NCBI GenBank assembly: GCA_963678675.1 | Contig: OY783191.1 | Span: forward strand, 9,979,995-10,043,994 | Reading direction: 5' to 3' | DNA length: 64,000 nt | From: Xiphydria camelus | Lineage: Eukaryota > Arthropoda > Insecta > Hymenoptera > Xiphydriidae | In this document: positions 49,275-62,597 of the stretch, one piece after another | Numbering within the stretch: the first letter of the stretch is position 1 | Layout: every line of letters starts with the position of its first letter | Translations under genes and position numbers: made by a program | The notes under the pieces: generated by a model | What the model saw: only the letters and a program-made list of their open reading frames with translations | What the model was told of the DNA's origin: nothing | Database searches by the model: none

Positions 49275-51180
49275 AAAAGGCAACTACGAAGCTCATTTAC
49301 CGTGAAATATGGAGCAGAGATTATTGTGTATTATATATACAGTAAAAAAGTAAACTCTCGTATGTAAATGATGAAACGCAAATTTCATTACTTAAAGTCG
49401 TGTAGCCAAAACTTTACCATTCTTCACAAACACGATTAGTTATAGTTCTTTCGGAATATGATAATAATATTTGTGATGAATTTCGTGCGAAGTGAACGTG
49501 ATAAAGTCCATTGTAATTATTTTGAACTAGAGGGAGAGCGAGGAAGAAGCGATACGGCCCATCGAATAGAGCTCTGTAATTTTATATAATTATTTGTTCG
49601 TTCGACTTTAACCCTTCGTCTCTTCGCCGATGAAAGGCGCGAAGTCGTGAACTTTCTTATGGTATCATCGACAAAAATTAACTTCATTGTTCGCTTCGCG
49701 TTTCTTTGTTTCAGAATGGTTTTGTATATTTTTCTAGAAAATGCTCAGATCTAAAGAGGTTCAAAATTGATCTTTTTAAAGTATTGCATGATTTTTTTTC
49801 TTTATAACATCATTTTATGTTTCTGCTAAGATTAAACGGGAGAAAAGTAACTATGCAGGCTTTATGGTGACCTAGGTCATACTCAAATGATTCGATTTAG
49901 CCAATATTCACTTATTGTTAGATTTTAAATTAGAGAGTCTTTTGATAACATTTTAAGCCAGTATATATATATATACATAAAAGGTCTCTTACATAGTGAT
50001 ACAGTTTTCTCATCATCTGTTTTCTCTCATTGTAATATTGAATATTGCGTATCTATTGTTCTTATATTTTCACTTTTTAAAAAAAGAACTAAATAAGATA
50101 TCTTCTAGAATAATCTCGGGGTAATTCCAGGAGAACTAGTAAACTTATCAACCAGAAGAAATTATATGGTGAACGTAAAATTTCCAACATGGAGGTTTAA
50201 AATGTTTGTTGGTGCACAATTATTGGTAACTGGGGCGTATTGTGATGAAAATTATATATGGCATAACATATGATGTTAATTAATCATTGATCATAATCAA
50301 CTTATTTTGTTCGAACAATTGAGCATTTTTACCGAAACATTGCTTTACAGAATTACAAGAAAGTGATTCTGGGCTGATTTTATCATGGTCTCTCAAATTA
50401 TTCCGTATACTATGGCCTGACTGCCGACTCTTCACAGTTAATGTGTGTGGAAGATAAATCCCATAGTCGCGCGTCCCGTTGATATGCAAATGAGGTAACA
50501 TCATTAGAGCCTTTGAGACTATAAATGACATAAGAAACCGGATCGAGATGCTTTCAGTTTCTTTATATATTTACGTTTCTCCGTTTATCCACACACAGAT
50601 ACCAAGTGAGCGAGGCTCGCGTCACGGAATTCTCATGAAATGAGGACGCGCGATATAGATAGAGCCTCTCTCTCTCTAAAGAACATTGTGAAAACGAGGA
50701 ATGAAAAAAAATCAATACGAGTGAGCAGGAGTATCAGTATAGACGTCAACAACGGTATAATTCACTCCTTTTAAGAATAAAACATTTGTCTTTGCAAATC
50801 TCTTTGCGTTTTGTTGAAACTATGAGTCAACAAAGAAAATTGGTGTAAATTACTTCGACACAATGAGTAAAAAATATACTCATGTACGTTAAAATGCATA
50901 TATAGCTGCAGTTAATGATGCGATGTTATAGAACTGTTGAGGTAGTGATGGGTAGCATAATTGCCTATGTAGCCACCGAAGTGCACAGAGTCCTTAAAGA
51001 GAGTTTGAATGCATAAATAGCGTAAGGTTTAAGAATCCTACCTACTTATGCTAGGCAATTTTTAATGGTTAATTCTGAACCACTTTCGTGAAACTAAGCA
51101 TGCTTCATTATTGGAAATAAATAATAATCCAGTACATATATGGATATTAAAATATAGTTTTTTATGTCACTATTTCTATT
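49275..51180. other. No feature recognised
   Basis: Contains a short TA tract near 49965 and no supported exon. The 83-codon minus ORF at 50280-50531 has no recognised domain. Confidence 0.4.
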
Positions 51181-51189
51181 CATTACTAT

Positions 51190-51830
51190 AGGTACATGGT
51201 ATCTCAGAAATGACGAATACGGTGCATCTGGTGATACCTTCATGAAAAATTAAACCCTGAATGCACAATTCAAATTGCCCTGCCACCTGCAGATTTTAAG
51301 TATGAGTAAGAGTGAATCGTATAATTATTGCAATGCACTATCAGTGAAAACCATCGCCGGTGATGAGCCGACCCTCGAGCGAGAGCGTCGTGGACAATAT
51401 AAAATATGGTAATATTTGACTGATCAGTTATTCAACCACAAGAGAGAGAGAGAGAGAGAGAGGCGGTTCATTTCGTATTTTTTGTCTTTTGGCAGAATAA
51501 CTGAGCAGTTGAATGCCACCATCATTTCTGTACCTCAGAGCAAGACTATGTTAAGTCCTACGTTAAGACTATGGACTTAACATAGTCTTGCTCTGAGAGA
51601 GGTACAGATTTGTTTGCAACATTCGTTCGAGGGTTGGCTCATCACCGGCGATGCTTTCCACTGATAGTGCATTGCAATAATTATACGATTCATTCTTACT
51701 CATACTTAAAATCTGTAGGTGGTAGAGCAATTTTAATTGCACATTCACAAGTTCTAATTTGAGGTCTAATATTTCATGAGGAATACCGCTAGGTGTTCTG
51801 TGTCCACCATTTTTAAGACACCGTACGTAG
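51190..51830. mobile_element. Inverted-repeat element with central hairpin
   Basis: Arms containing 'ctgcagattttaagtatgag' and 'gaatcgtataattattgcaa', 'ccatcgccggtgatgagcc' at about 51222-51385 return inverted at about 51636-51800. The centre has a further perfect-armed hairpin at 51530-51606 ('cagagcaagactatgttaag') and a short (AG)n. Ends are uncertain. Confidence 0.72.
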
Positions 51831-52846
51831 AAAAAAAAAGATGTAAAGTGGTTTGATTAGAATTCGTAGCAATCATGGCATGCGCTGTGGTTATTATAAC
51901 ATATACATTGTTTGATATATTAATTTATATAGTAAATACATCACATTATGAAAAATATAAAATAATTTTTTTTAGAAAGATCTTTATTATTTTCTATAAT
52001 ACCTGTTATAAAAATTACTATGCTGGGTAGTATATACGTATAAAAAATCATTTTAGAAAAATATTCTACGTTTCTCTTCATCGTACAGACTTCATCCAAC
52101 ATTGACCGTATCGACAGAGTTATCGGCTAATATATTGTGAGAATATTGTATAATTTTTCCTGAATATCTGCACAAGGGAGGGATATTTATATAGATTTAA
52201 TCCCAGGACTCGGCTGAGTGAACTCATGATTAAGCGCACGTCATTATCGCACGCTTAATGTCAACGATCTCTCCAGTGCGTGTGGCACCTCCGTTTGTCC
52301 ACAATTTACAATTTACGACCGCCCAACGTTACGCTTCCAGCTTAACGGCTACTTGCGAAACGGCCCCGCGTGATCGTATCGAGGCTGAATGACATAACAA
52401 CGGTATTTGTCGCGGTGATCACAGTGCGTTACTGCAGCGAGGTGATCAGTGAGGTGGTACTCGTGAACTCAGCGAGGATCGAGAAGAAGATACCGTCTGG
52501 AAAGAGGGAGAAAGGAAGGAATGTTGTAATGTGAGGCGAGAATATAGAAACCGAAGTGGTTGCTTTCACCGTAAACCCGTGTCATTTATGTCAGTTCGAT
52601 ATTATCCGATAAATCTTTCAATTTTGGGTATTTTGAAAATAATTCATAGACTTTTTTAGGTGATAGCTAATCGAAATACACCGGTTTATCATGTAAAAAT
52701 CTTTCAATCAGTAGGTATTCAATGTCATCCAGCAAACATGGAATTCTCATTGAGCAATCAAACCTGCTGGATTAGTGTTCCTTGAATAAAATTTAATATT
52801 TCCTAAAGCCGGTTCGACCAAGTCCCCTCAGACTTAAGTGACACTT

Positions 52847-52886
52847 GGTTGCTATGGAGCAGCCAATAGCGAAGCTGGTATTATAT
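52847..52886. repeat. Core segment shared with MITE 5387
   Basis: 'gttgctatggagcagccaat' followed by 'agcgaagctggtat' is the inverted, about 90 percent identical, counterpart of the core of the 5387-5513 MITE. It stands about 110 bp upstream of the THAP reading. Confidence 0.55.
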
Positions 52887-52998
52887 AATAGGGAACTGAC
52901 ATATTGCGATATGACATCTGGTGAGAAATAATGTGAACTACTCTCTGCGTGAAGTGAATGTGCTTGGTCATTGTTAGTTCAACTGTGAAAATAAAGTT

Positions 52999-53166
52999 AT
53001 GATAGAAATTGGCGAATTTTCACCTCGTCGTCAAAGTAAGAGTAAAGAGTATTGTTGTGTGTATAACTGTGGATCAAAATCTCATAAAGATATGCGTTTA
53101 CGGTTTCATTTATTTCGTCGGAAATATTGTCGGTTAGCAAATTTTGTTAGCTATCATGGATGGTAA
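52999..53166 (+). pseudogene. THAP zinc-finger fragment (probable transposon exon)
   Basis: The 55-codon reading 'MIEIGEFSPRRQSKSKEYCC' continues 'VYNCGSKSHKDMRLRFHLF', the start of a THAP (C2CH) DNA-binding domain: C-C-x3-C followed by the 'l.FH.FP' block. The second half (Cys-x2-His and AVPTIF box) is missing. P-element-like and other DNA transposases begin with THAP domains. With the shared MITE core upstream this suggests the 5' end of a transposase gene, truncated before the catalytic part. A host THAP gene exon is the alternative. Confidence 0.6.
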
Positions 53167-53407
53167 TAGGCATCGCCTGCGATTTTTCTAATTTAATAAC
53201 AAATTTTTAGATGATTAAATATAAAAATCCGTGCAATAGCGGCCTTGCAATAATTAAATACGATCGAATGAATGTGATTTTTGCACATAAAAATAAGCAG
53301 AGAAAGCGATATTTCAGTACTACTGAATATTGTATCAATTTTGTTAACATACAATGACGCTAAGAAACGCCTTTTAAAGTGCGTTTTTTTACGTTTAAAG
53401 TACCTTA

Positions 53408-53837
<430 letters not shown>

Positions 53838-53839
53838 TC

Positions 53840-56336
53840 ATATAAAAAATTTCATTTTAATGGCTTGTAATGTACTGTAATAAGTGACTCAATGCGGCTG
53901 AAATTCACTACAAGTTACCATAAATATATGTTAAGTCTAACTTGAAACGAGTGCTTTTTATCAAAATGCTAGAAAGTATATAGGTACCTACATGTTAAAC
54001 TTTTCGGCCAAATCTTTGGATTCGTTTTATTTATAGAAAGGCTTGGTTTTCAATTAAGAGTTCACTTGTCGAATATGCAAGTATTCTGCGCCAAGAATTG
54101 ATCATATTTAATGCTCTAAAAATTATAAGTGCAAGCTATACATTGAATTTAGTACAACGAAAAAGAAATTAATTTCCGAAAGTATAAACTTTTCGAATTA
54201 ATTGCATTAATTCTTCAGAATTAATTTCTTCAATTCTCATTCTCTCGTATCGAGAATTCGATTCCAATCTTTGTATATATATATCAATAGGTTTATTTTA
54301 TTCGGCAAAGCTGTGGTACGTATATTGTATAGTTTACCTACAAAGAAATATATTTCTGGGAAATGACATACAATTTTAGTATGATTATTTTCCACCAGAT
54401 GAACGATAAATTAATGAAACTATTAATAGAATTAATTACATTGACGAATAGAACAAGATGCAAGAGAACACAAAATTAAGTTGTTATTCTACTTTTTGCT
54501 TTGTTTTCTTAATCAGACCCCAGATAAAGACAGAGTAAAGGACGAAAGAATTGGTAAATACCTAAATTAATTGGATAAAGTATCAATGCTATAATTCAGC
54601 ACGTTGACACGAATTCTCTGACTAAGAAACGCGTGTAACTTTACATGCGGCACGATGACACAGATACTCGACGGCTTAGCTAGCTCGACGTAGATGGAAA
54701 TTGGCTGGCATATCACGAGAGGTACATCTATTCAGAGTGGGTACCTACTTCTCCGCTGTAGATATCCGTAAGTAAGATTTTACGACGGCTGTTATGGGAA
54801 GGATGTGGGATCGTTGGGATGAAACGGGAGAAAGGGAGGGCGGAAGGAAAGAAAAGGGGAATCGGTGCCTATTTACCGCTCAAAGTGGATTCGTTGAGTA
54901 GGGCATAGATTGGGGCGAAGCATTCATCGAGTGGAAGATTCAACGATATCCAGATAAAATGACTGGAGATGTAGGTATCTATGAGTAAACTCGATGAGAG
55001 AGCTGAGATGTGTTTGGCTGACATTTAACGGTAGGTACCAGGTTACCATTTACGTTAACTAGAGGATTATTGCATCAATCGTTATTCACCATTTATCGAT
55101 TCGTCTTGTAGCGACTGTGCTAGGAGGAATACAGATCCTTCTGGGCATAGCTTGGAAGAAATCTAATGGGTTTTTGACTATCGAGAAGATTTTAATAGTT
55201 ATTTTAATTAAGAAGCGAATTATAGAACTGTTTCTGGAAATGGAAATACTGATCATTTACTTACAGCAAAGTTTCTATTTTTTACCTTTCATAAATAATA
55301 CATTTGGTTAATAGGTGCTTTTCGTGTATATCTACTTCATAACTTCATCAAAGCAATGATAGTTAATAAACAGGACGATTTTAATAAAGTGTAAATAATA
55401 ATAATAATAAAACGTGCAATATTTAATGAGACATCTGTTTATTTAAATATCTCAATTTGCTTCTCCAACATATTAACAACTAAACATCGCGTCTCAAACT
55501 TTTGCCACATGTTTGCTTCTAAATCAAATACAAGTTTGCGCTATAATCAAATTAAAAGGAAAATGAAAACTGTTTGCTTTACGCTCGAATGTACGGTATA
55601 ATAAAAAGTGAGTAAGTTAGGAATGAATGCAATGAAGTGCCGTGCACCACAAAACCTTGCAGTAATTCTTTTAATTATACTATATATAGTATATAAATTG
55701 ATACAAGAGTAGAATCTATATCGTCTAGAACAGAGAAAGGAGAGGTGTTTGACGAAATTCTATTTTAACCAATGATTGAATAATTTGAGTAAAAATTACC
55801 ATTTCTACAAATAGAAGTAATCGAATTATTGAGAATAGCTGTACCAAATGGACTTGATTTATATTCGACTTCAAAGGATTAAAATCAGAAACTTTACAAA
55901 TCGCGAACATCGCCATTGAGGAGAGCATGTGTTTATTGCAGAAGACTGCGAAAAGTCGTGCATCGTTTTGAATCGCTTTCACATTGCGACACACCGCGAA
56001 GCACCCGGATTGCAATCTCGGTCGACGAAGATGAATCGCGGCGAGAGAAGATCGCACGATACTCGTACGACGATCGCGAGTGCAGTCTTCTTTGTACCTG
56101 CTGCAACTCCCATCTTCTCGTAACTTCAGTTAAAACATTGAAGTGCTACACGAGATTGCGACACAAGTTGCGATTGCGCCTTCGGTCCTTGTGCAACGCT
56201 GCAGCGTCCGCGGCTGCTTATTTTGGTCGGATATCTTCAGCCCCTACACCTACTGTTATTCTACTTAAAAATCTGGAGACGCGACTTATTATGAATATTA
56301 ATTTAGCGATTTTTATCTGATGAATCAATGTACTCT
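53840..56336. other. No confirmed gene; GC-richer island near 56000
   Basis: AT-rich DNA except 55920-56250, where GC rises and short ORFs overlap on both strands. A minus reading beginning 'MGVAAGTKKTALAIVV' near 56112 has a hydrophobic start, but I could not connect it to the lectin exons, so it is not called. Confidence 0.4.
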
Positions 56337-56430
56337 ACACGTCACGGATTCTGCCTCTGGTGACTTTTTAAAATTTCATTTTTAAACGTACTAGCCAATG
56401 AACAATTAATTTTTATAATCCTCATTGGTT
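56337..56430. repeat. Half copy of the 4705 MITE
   Basis: Matches the left half of 4705-4915 ('ctctggtgactttttaaaat', 'catttttaaacgtactagcc', 'aatgaacaattaat'), diverged. The right half is absent. Confidence 0.7.
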
Positions 56431-57518
56431 ACTTATTTAATGTCGTCCTCGCCTGCTTAACATGTTGCGTTTCAGTGGGCAGATCTGAACTAGGTAAATA
56501 ATTCTCCAAATTCTGAAAAACAACTGAGCGTAACAGTATGATTTCAACCAAATTTAAAAATTAAATATAATAAAATTACCACGAGGTGCATTGGAAGAAT
56601 TGAATTACTATAGACGTACAACACATCCGTTCGAGAAGTAGGGTGAACACTCATGATTTAAAGTTTCTATGGATCGATGCAAAAAGATTCCTCGAACCTT
56701 TTCCAGCTTTAATGATAATTATTTTCAGCAAACACACAGTCTTTCTGTGTTAAAATTTCGTATCTAAGGCAAAACTAGGAAAGTCACATATTTTTAATGC
56801 GTCTCTATATGTATACGCACTATTAGGGCTTCCACAATAAAAGTTATGGTAGGTATCAGTAGCGTAACAAGGACCTAACTAAAACGTCGTTAGGCATTAA
56901 GACAATTTTATAAAGGCTTTCCATGGTAATACCTAACTTAGGTCTAACTAGAATTTGGCTGAAAATGCACAGCCGTCCATCCTATACATAAGTCAGCAAT
57001 AAGAAAGTATACCATTACCAAGCCAGAATCTAGTAGGTACATTATTCTAATTTGATCTTACGTGGAGAAATAATTTTCGCGTTATTTGAAGCATCAATAT
57101 AACTATTCTATACACGGAGAAAAAAGAATAACAAAAACTACTGTGAATTAGCGGAGCTTTTTAATTTTATAAAATAATCAAATAGTACACTGTTCTTTCT
57201 GCTAAAAACCTATACATATATTTTAACAATAATTATTGGAAATCTTTGTGTAAAATGAAACAAAAACTCGATATCTTTTTCTGAATTCAAAAAGAAATTT
57301 TAAGCATGTTATATATATGATATAACACGAACGTGCAATTTGTCTGCACATTTGCACGCAGGATGTGATGACTCATAACGTGATTGCAAGAATTATATTT
57401 TATGTACAGTTAACATGGTTTCATAAACCTGACCGGGCAATAAAGAATCAGTCATTGCAATCTAATTAGTTATAATTTGTATAAAGTTCATGTACGGGGA
57501 AAATCATGATTGAATTGT
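56431..57518. other. No feature recognised
   Basis: AT-rich. A small hairpin 'cgtgcaa.ttg...gcacatttgcacg' lies near 57330. No exon supported. Confidence 0.4.
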
Positions 57519-57711
57519 ATACGGGGTGTTTCCCTTGCGATCGTACATAGAACGATATGTAGTAAAGGCTATGCGTTACTGGCTGCATATCGTAGGGTGC
57601 CGTATGATTGGTTCCGTCGATCGACCCGATGGTATGCAGCCAATGACACATATAGCCTATCTCTTTACTGCATATCGTCCTATATACGATCTCAAGGAAA
57701 ACACCCTGTAT
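57519..57711. mobile_element. Palindromic MITE, relative of 6918-7080
   Basis: Ends 'atacggggtgtttccc' and 'ggaaaacaccctgtat'. Arms include 'gatatgtagtaaaggctatg' and inverted. Same layout as 6918-7080, although diverged. Followed by TA-rich DNA with 'tatatgga/catatac' motifs to about 57900. Confidence 0.72.
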
Positions 57712-58592
57712 AGACTATATATGAACGATATATCGACGGTATATGGATTATATATGTTTTATATAATATTCACCTATATGTATGTAGATAGTATAAGTAT
57801 ATACATAGTTCATATACAGTTCATATACAATTCATATATAGTCCATACATGGGCAAGATCGTGTATGATCTGTATATAGATTGTATATGATCCATATAAT
57901 ACTTTTCCACCTGGAACTATGTACTTCACATTTAACACACCGCATTCGTAGATGATCGAAATGGGATATTATGATGAGATAAAATGAGAAGAGATATAGA
58001 ACGAGATCTGCGGGATTAAACTAATATATCGTATGCATATACTAATATATAGTATAACACATGCATATCCGTAGCGCCATCTGTTTTGTGGATCGGACCT
58101 TTCTGTATAGGACACTTGCTCTTTACACGTATACTGTCATACCTACTCACTGAAGTATAACAGTGTCTGTACGCACGGAGCAAATAAGAATAAAAACAAA
58201 TGCAAATAACAAACATATGCATGCAGAGAATGAATTCCTAAGAAATATTCAAAGTTAAACAATGTCGTTTTGATAGGAAATAACAATTAATGTGTAGTTT
58301 TATAGAAAATACTGTGAAATATTTAAAAAGTTATTGTTATTATGACCAATTTTTTTATCCGCAACAATTTATTCCAATTTGTAAAACTTAATTGGAAAAT
58401 AAGGTATGAGTCGGAAATGTTCAGTATAAAAATGAAGTTTGTTCCGGTTTGTTTGACTTTAATGGGTTTCAATTGGATATCTACTTTTAAGCAGGGGATA
58501 CATACATATATTCGATCTACATGTTTCTCTAATTTTGATAAATAAGAGGACGTAAACTTATCTACATGCAATAGACCTATGAATTACTAATC

Positions 58593-59027
58593 AATTGAAG
58601 GGTCCAGTGGAAAAACGATGAGGTTCCATATTTCTAACAGCTGAAAAACACGAGATTTAAAGTTTCACAACGCGCGGGAGTCCACTGTGCCGCCTATTTT
58701 CAACCACAGTTTTTAGTGGAATCTCATTGTTTGTCCCCTATAAGGTTTGGTATATTGATACTCCATGTTACAAGCTAACAGATGCCGCTAAAAAATATCA
58801 ATTTCCATATTTCTAAAAGTTGAGAAACACGAAATTTAAAGTTTCACAGCGCGCGGGAGTTCACTGTGCCGCCTATTTTCAACCACATTTTTTAGTGGAA
58901 TCTCATTGTTTGTCCCCTGTAAGGTTTGGTATGTTAATACTTCATGTTACAAACTAACAGATGCCGCTAAAATATCGATTTCGAATAAAAATGGAACCTC
59001 ATCGTTTTTCCACTGGACCCTTCAATT
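58593..59027. mobile_element. TIR element (435 bp) with an internal 177-bp tandem duplication
   Basis: TIRs 'aattgaagggtccagtggaa' and inverted, over about 38 bp. The inside consists of two direct copies of one unit (about 58627-58803 and 58804-58980; block 'gcgcgggagt.cactgtgccg', 'gaatctcattgtttgtcccc'), about 93 percent alike. Confidence 0.85.
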
Positions 59028-59797
59028 ATGTATCTTATATACGTAAATAATATGTGCTACACAGCCGGTCATTTAGTCATTTTAGTTAGCATAAATTAAA
59101 CCTTAGAAATATGTACTCGTATACTGTACGTAAATGTGTCGTTTTACATTTCATGAAGGATTTGAGAATTGACGAACATTTCAAAGAAAACTATAGAATC
59201 AGAAGAAACAAAATTTTCCAAAGATTCGAGATAAATGAACTAAAGATTAGATGCACATAGTGAGTCTAGTACGTTGAACTCTTCGAAATGATGAACGAAG
59301 AATAAGTACTTAGCTGTGGTAGGTATTCATAACTTTCTAGTGTTTCGCGCGGAAGTTTGTAACCTTTCGAGGATGACGAAAATCAATTACGGAAGTCGAC
59401 AATAGTAAAACTTTCGCGATAGACGATCGAACCAAATGTTGTTTACCTCGACAAAGGTATCGAACTCTCGGAGAGTATATTGAACTCATCGCGTCGAGAA
59501 ACGAGAAGCATATAAGTCTATCCGTATTTAAAATTGATCGTTATTACGAACATCGCTGGATTCCCGAACATTCACTGTATGTATGTATTATCTTATTGCG
59601 TACAAGAAAACTCAATTTTGTTGTGTCTAATTTAAATAACTGCTACACCAATATTTATCTGACCGATTACTTTTAATTTTTAGTCGAATGTAAGGATTTT
59701 AGATGCTATGTAAATATCTTATGTAAAGACCCGAATAAGAAAATGTAGGTAGGTACCTATTATTTAATAACGATCAATTTTAAATATGGATAGACTT

Positions 59798-60192
59798 CTT
59801 GCACTCCTGTTTCAATAGTGCCATATCCCTAAAAAAATTGAAATTGACTTTTTTTGCCCAACGTATACATTACGAACATGCAGGGCCGCGTCTAATGAGT
59901 GGCCATTTCGTGCCACGCACGAAGGCGCGCATGAAGGCGCACTAGTCATGGGGCGCCAAAAGGCCTCATACCTTCTCTAGAAAAGGGCGCCAAGCACGAA
60001 GGCGCCTCATCATCTAGAAGCGGCCCTGCGAACATGCCTATAATATGTAAAAGTGCCATATCAATAGTTCTAATAAATTCCGCTCAAATATTGCTGCTCA
60101 AAAAAATATTACATTCCCAATCGTTTTTGTTTTGCCTCTCCTGTAAAATTCACATTTATAGGGTTATGGCGCTATTGAAACGGGGGTGCGTT
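59798..60192. mobile_element. MITE (about 395 bp) carrying a hAT MITE
   Basis: TIRs 'gcactcctgtttcaatagtg' followed by 'ccatatccct', inverted at about 60161-60189. Net length about 247 bp without the nested hAT MITE. Boundaries come from comparison with the uninterrupted arm. Confidence 0.75.
59881..60028. mobile_element. hAT-type MITE (148 bp, 8-bp TSD)
   Basis: Ends 'cagggccgc' and 'gcggccctg'; a perfect 8-bp duplication 'cgaacatg' at 59873-59880 and 60029-60036. TIR type and TSD length are diagnostic of hAT. The interior has 'gaaggcgc' repeats. Confidence 0.93.
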
Positions 60193-60257
60193 CTATGCTT
60201 CTCGTTTCTCGACGGAATGAGTTCAATATACTCTCCGAGAGTTTGATACCTTCGTAT

Positions 60258-61785
60258 AGATATTTTCTATACGAAGTATGATTCTTTATGTTAGTCAACA
60301 TTCTGCAACTTTTCTGAACTGCAGTCGAAATTTTATTGAATTTATCAATCTACAGTCGAAGCCTAGGATATATAAAACCCATTGATACCCATTGGTACCT
60401 ACTAGTACTTTACACTGACAGAAATCCTGCTCTCAACTATAGTATATTGCAAACTGTATGTAATTTCACTATTGTACAAGCTATTATACACTATTATATT
60501 ATATTTGAGACCTTAGTTCACTATTGTACAGGAAAGTGTCGCCGAATTCGGTCCGGCGCGGCGCCTGGGTTGGACCACCTCTGTGTTTAGAACAGCACGG
60601 ATATTTTGCGTTATTTTGTTAGTTAGATACATCATATGCTTCAACTTGGAGTTGGATGATGCACCTTTACTCTTCCCTATATTGTTAATTCAATCATATT
60701 TTTTCTTTGGACACAGAGAGAGAGAGTGTGTGCATTTTAATATCTCGAAATAATTTAAAGATGTCCTACAGGAACTTCTATTGCAGCTAATAATTTTGAC
60801 GAACCTAATAGAAACGACTGATACCAGAGACGCGGCAAATTCGGCAGAAGCACGTTCAATGTACGTAAATGTGTTAAAAGTAACTAGATTTTAATGCGGA
60901 GAACAATTATTACGAATAACCAGGATTATCTATTTCCATAGTCGTCATTACACCTGTTCGGGAATCTCGAGAGCGGCTCAAAGAAAAAGGAAAGCGCTCG
61001 CCCACGCTCGAGCCGCATTCTGAAGGTGAAACTTTTTCCCTTCAGCGTGGGTCAGAGCGGGTTAAGAGAGAGAGAGAGAGAGAGTGCGGGCATTTCGTCT
61101 CGCGGCTCTCGAAGAGGTAACGGTTCCTTTCCCACATTTTTCTCGCACGCTCTTTTCTCTTCGCGTCACCCATTAACCCTTACGAAAGTGGCTGCAGTTA
61201 ATAGCGAAGGTGTGCGTGTTCCGGTACTACGTAAACACTCGCCAATATGTGGGTCATTACCAAAAGTCAAAGTTGAACTCTCCGCGCAAGAAATTTCGCC
61301 GCGCTGACGGAAAGTTCTGAAGAATCTTAGAAAGGTTCGTCGTATGATGGAGCGCGTGGGTATAGTAAGATTTATTTACTCGTCCCGCGTAGGACTATGT
61401 GATAAAAATACTCTTCTCCGTTGACATATCTATAATACAATATTTCTGCAAAGTTCTATCGGTAATTCATAATAAGCGTTAAATAAGAAAGAAAAGACTT
61501 AAGAATTAATTTAAGAGTTTTATGAAACTCTTCAAAGGATCTCAAATCTATGCCAAGAAAATATTCTGATTTTAGAAAGTAGAATTTTGTGTGAAAACAT
61601 TTTTTTCCTTCACCGTCTTCTACTTCTGACTTATAAGTTGAAATGTAGTGAAATGCAAAGTTTTCTTACTGTGTCTTAATTTTATGAAAAATTTCGTGAA
61701 GGAAATTATAATTATCCTGACTATTTTCTACGTGTTTCTTGACAAATGCAATTGCAAAAGAAATATACAGATATTGTGTGAAATA
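60258..61785. other. No gene recognised
   Basis: Includes a GC-richer stretch at 60960-61320 with short 'gagagcggctc...gagccgc' inverted motifs and a short (AG)n at 61066-61085. The 93-codon ORF at 61026-61307 has no recognised domain. Could be regulatory or 5' UTR of an unseen gene. Confidence 0.4.
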
Positions 61786-62372
61786 CAATGGAGCTTCGAT
61801 AACTCGAATTTCAAGGGAAATGAAAAATACTTCGACTTATCGTAGTTTAGCCTTATCGGGGTTTTCGAGTGTATAGAAGCTAATAGAAAGAAAAATTTGA
61901 CTTATTGAGGGTAATCTTTTATTAGAATAACGAAATATGTAAGTACATATGTATGTATTTATGTAGCATACATAATGTAGGTACATACACACGTATGTTA
62001 TGTGCAAACGGCATACATGCATAAAATGTGAAAAAAGGAACTAGAAATGTCAAATCTTTCGATTCAGATGTATTTTATTGCGCAAATAATTATGCACATT
62101 AGTAAAAGCAACACGAACACGGATTACGAATAAGTGTAAAAAGACAGTAACTCTTAGCAAGCGATGCACGCAGCGCGGAACCCCCAGGGTGCAAGTTATG
62201 ACATGTACAGGCCAGGCTCAGATATCAATTCAAGTTATAGAGACTAGGTCGTATGACTTCGACTTGTAGAGATAAATTCGTGTAACGGAGAATGTGTTTT
62301 TCAGAATTGGAGTTAGAGAGACAAAATAATGCGTCTCTGGAGAGCTTGCGAGCGATTCGAGTTATCGGATGT
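61786..62372. repeat. Possible pogo-like remnant
   Basis: 'acaatggagcttcgataact' followed by 'cgaatttc' resembles a pogo-type terminus; 'gattcgagttatcgg' inverted is at about 62355. Similar 'cttcgact..t..ag' motifs recur inside. No transposase reading. Confidence 0.4.
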
Positions 62373-62597
62373 TCATTTTTCGATTTAAAGAGTTTTTGGC
62401 CTTCCAAAATCAAGACAATAGAAAAATTCTTAGTCTTATAAAGGTTTTCGGCTGGGATTATACGCAGTCAGGATTTTCAAAAAATCGATTTTTTAAACAT
62501 TTTATTTTCGTAATGTACTTATATATATGTATGTACATACACAGAAAATTTCATGTCAATCCGACGAATATTCTCGAAGTTACACGCACATTTGCAG

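Larger units (their letters stand above)
59447..60257. repeat. Inverted duplication interrupted by a MITE
   Basis: Bases 59447-59545 ('ctctcggagagtatattgaa', 'gagaaacgagaagcatataa', 'aaaattgatcgttatt') occur inverted at 59765-59797 plus 60193-60257. The gap in the second copy is exactly the MITE at 59798-60192, so the first copy is the empty-site version. Confidence 0.8.

Noticed and set aside
52400..52600. GC-richer segment as a promoter or first exon
   Set aside because: No ORF, motif or splice site that ties it to a gene; only composition.
56000..56115. Possible signal-peptide exon of the lectin on the minus strand ('MGVAAGTKKTALAIVV')
   Set aside because: No clear donor in the required phase 1 and no similarity to known slf N-termini; 8.7 kb away. 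Not supported enough to call.
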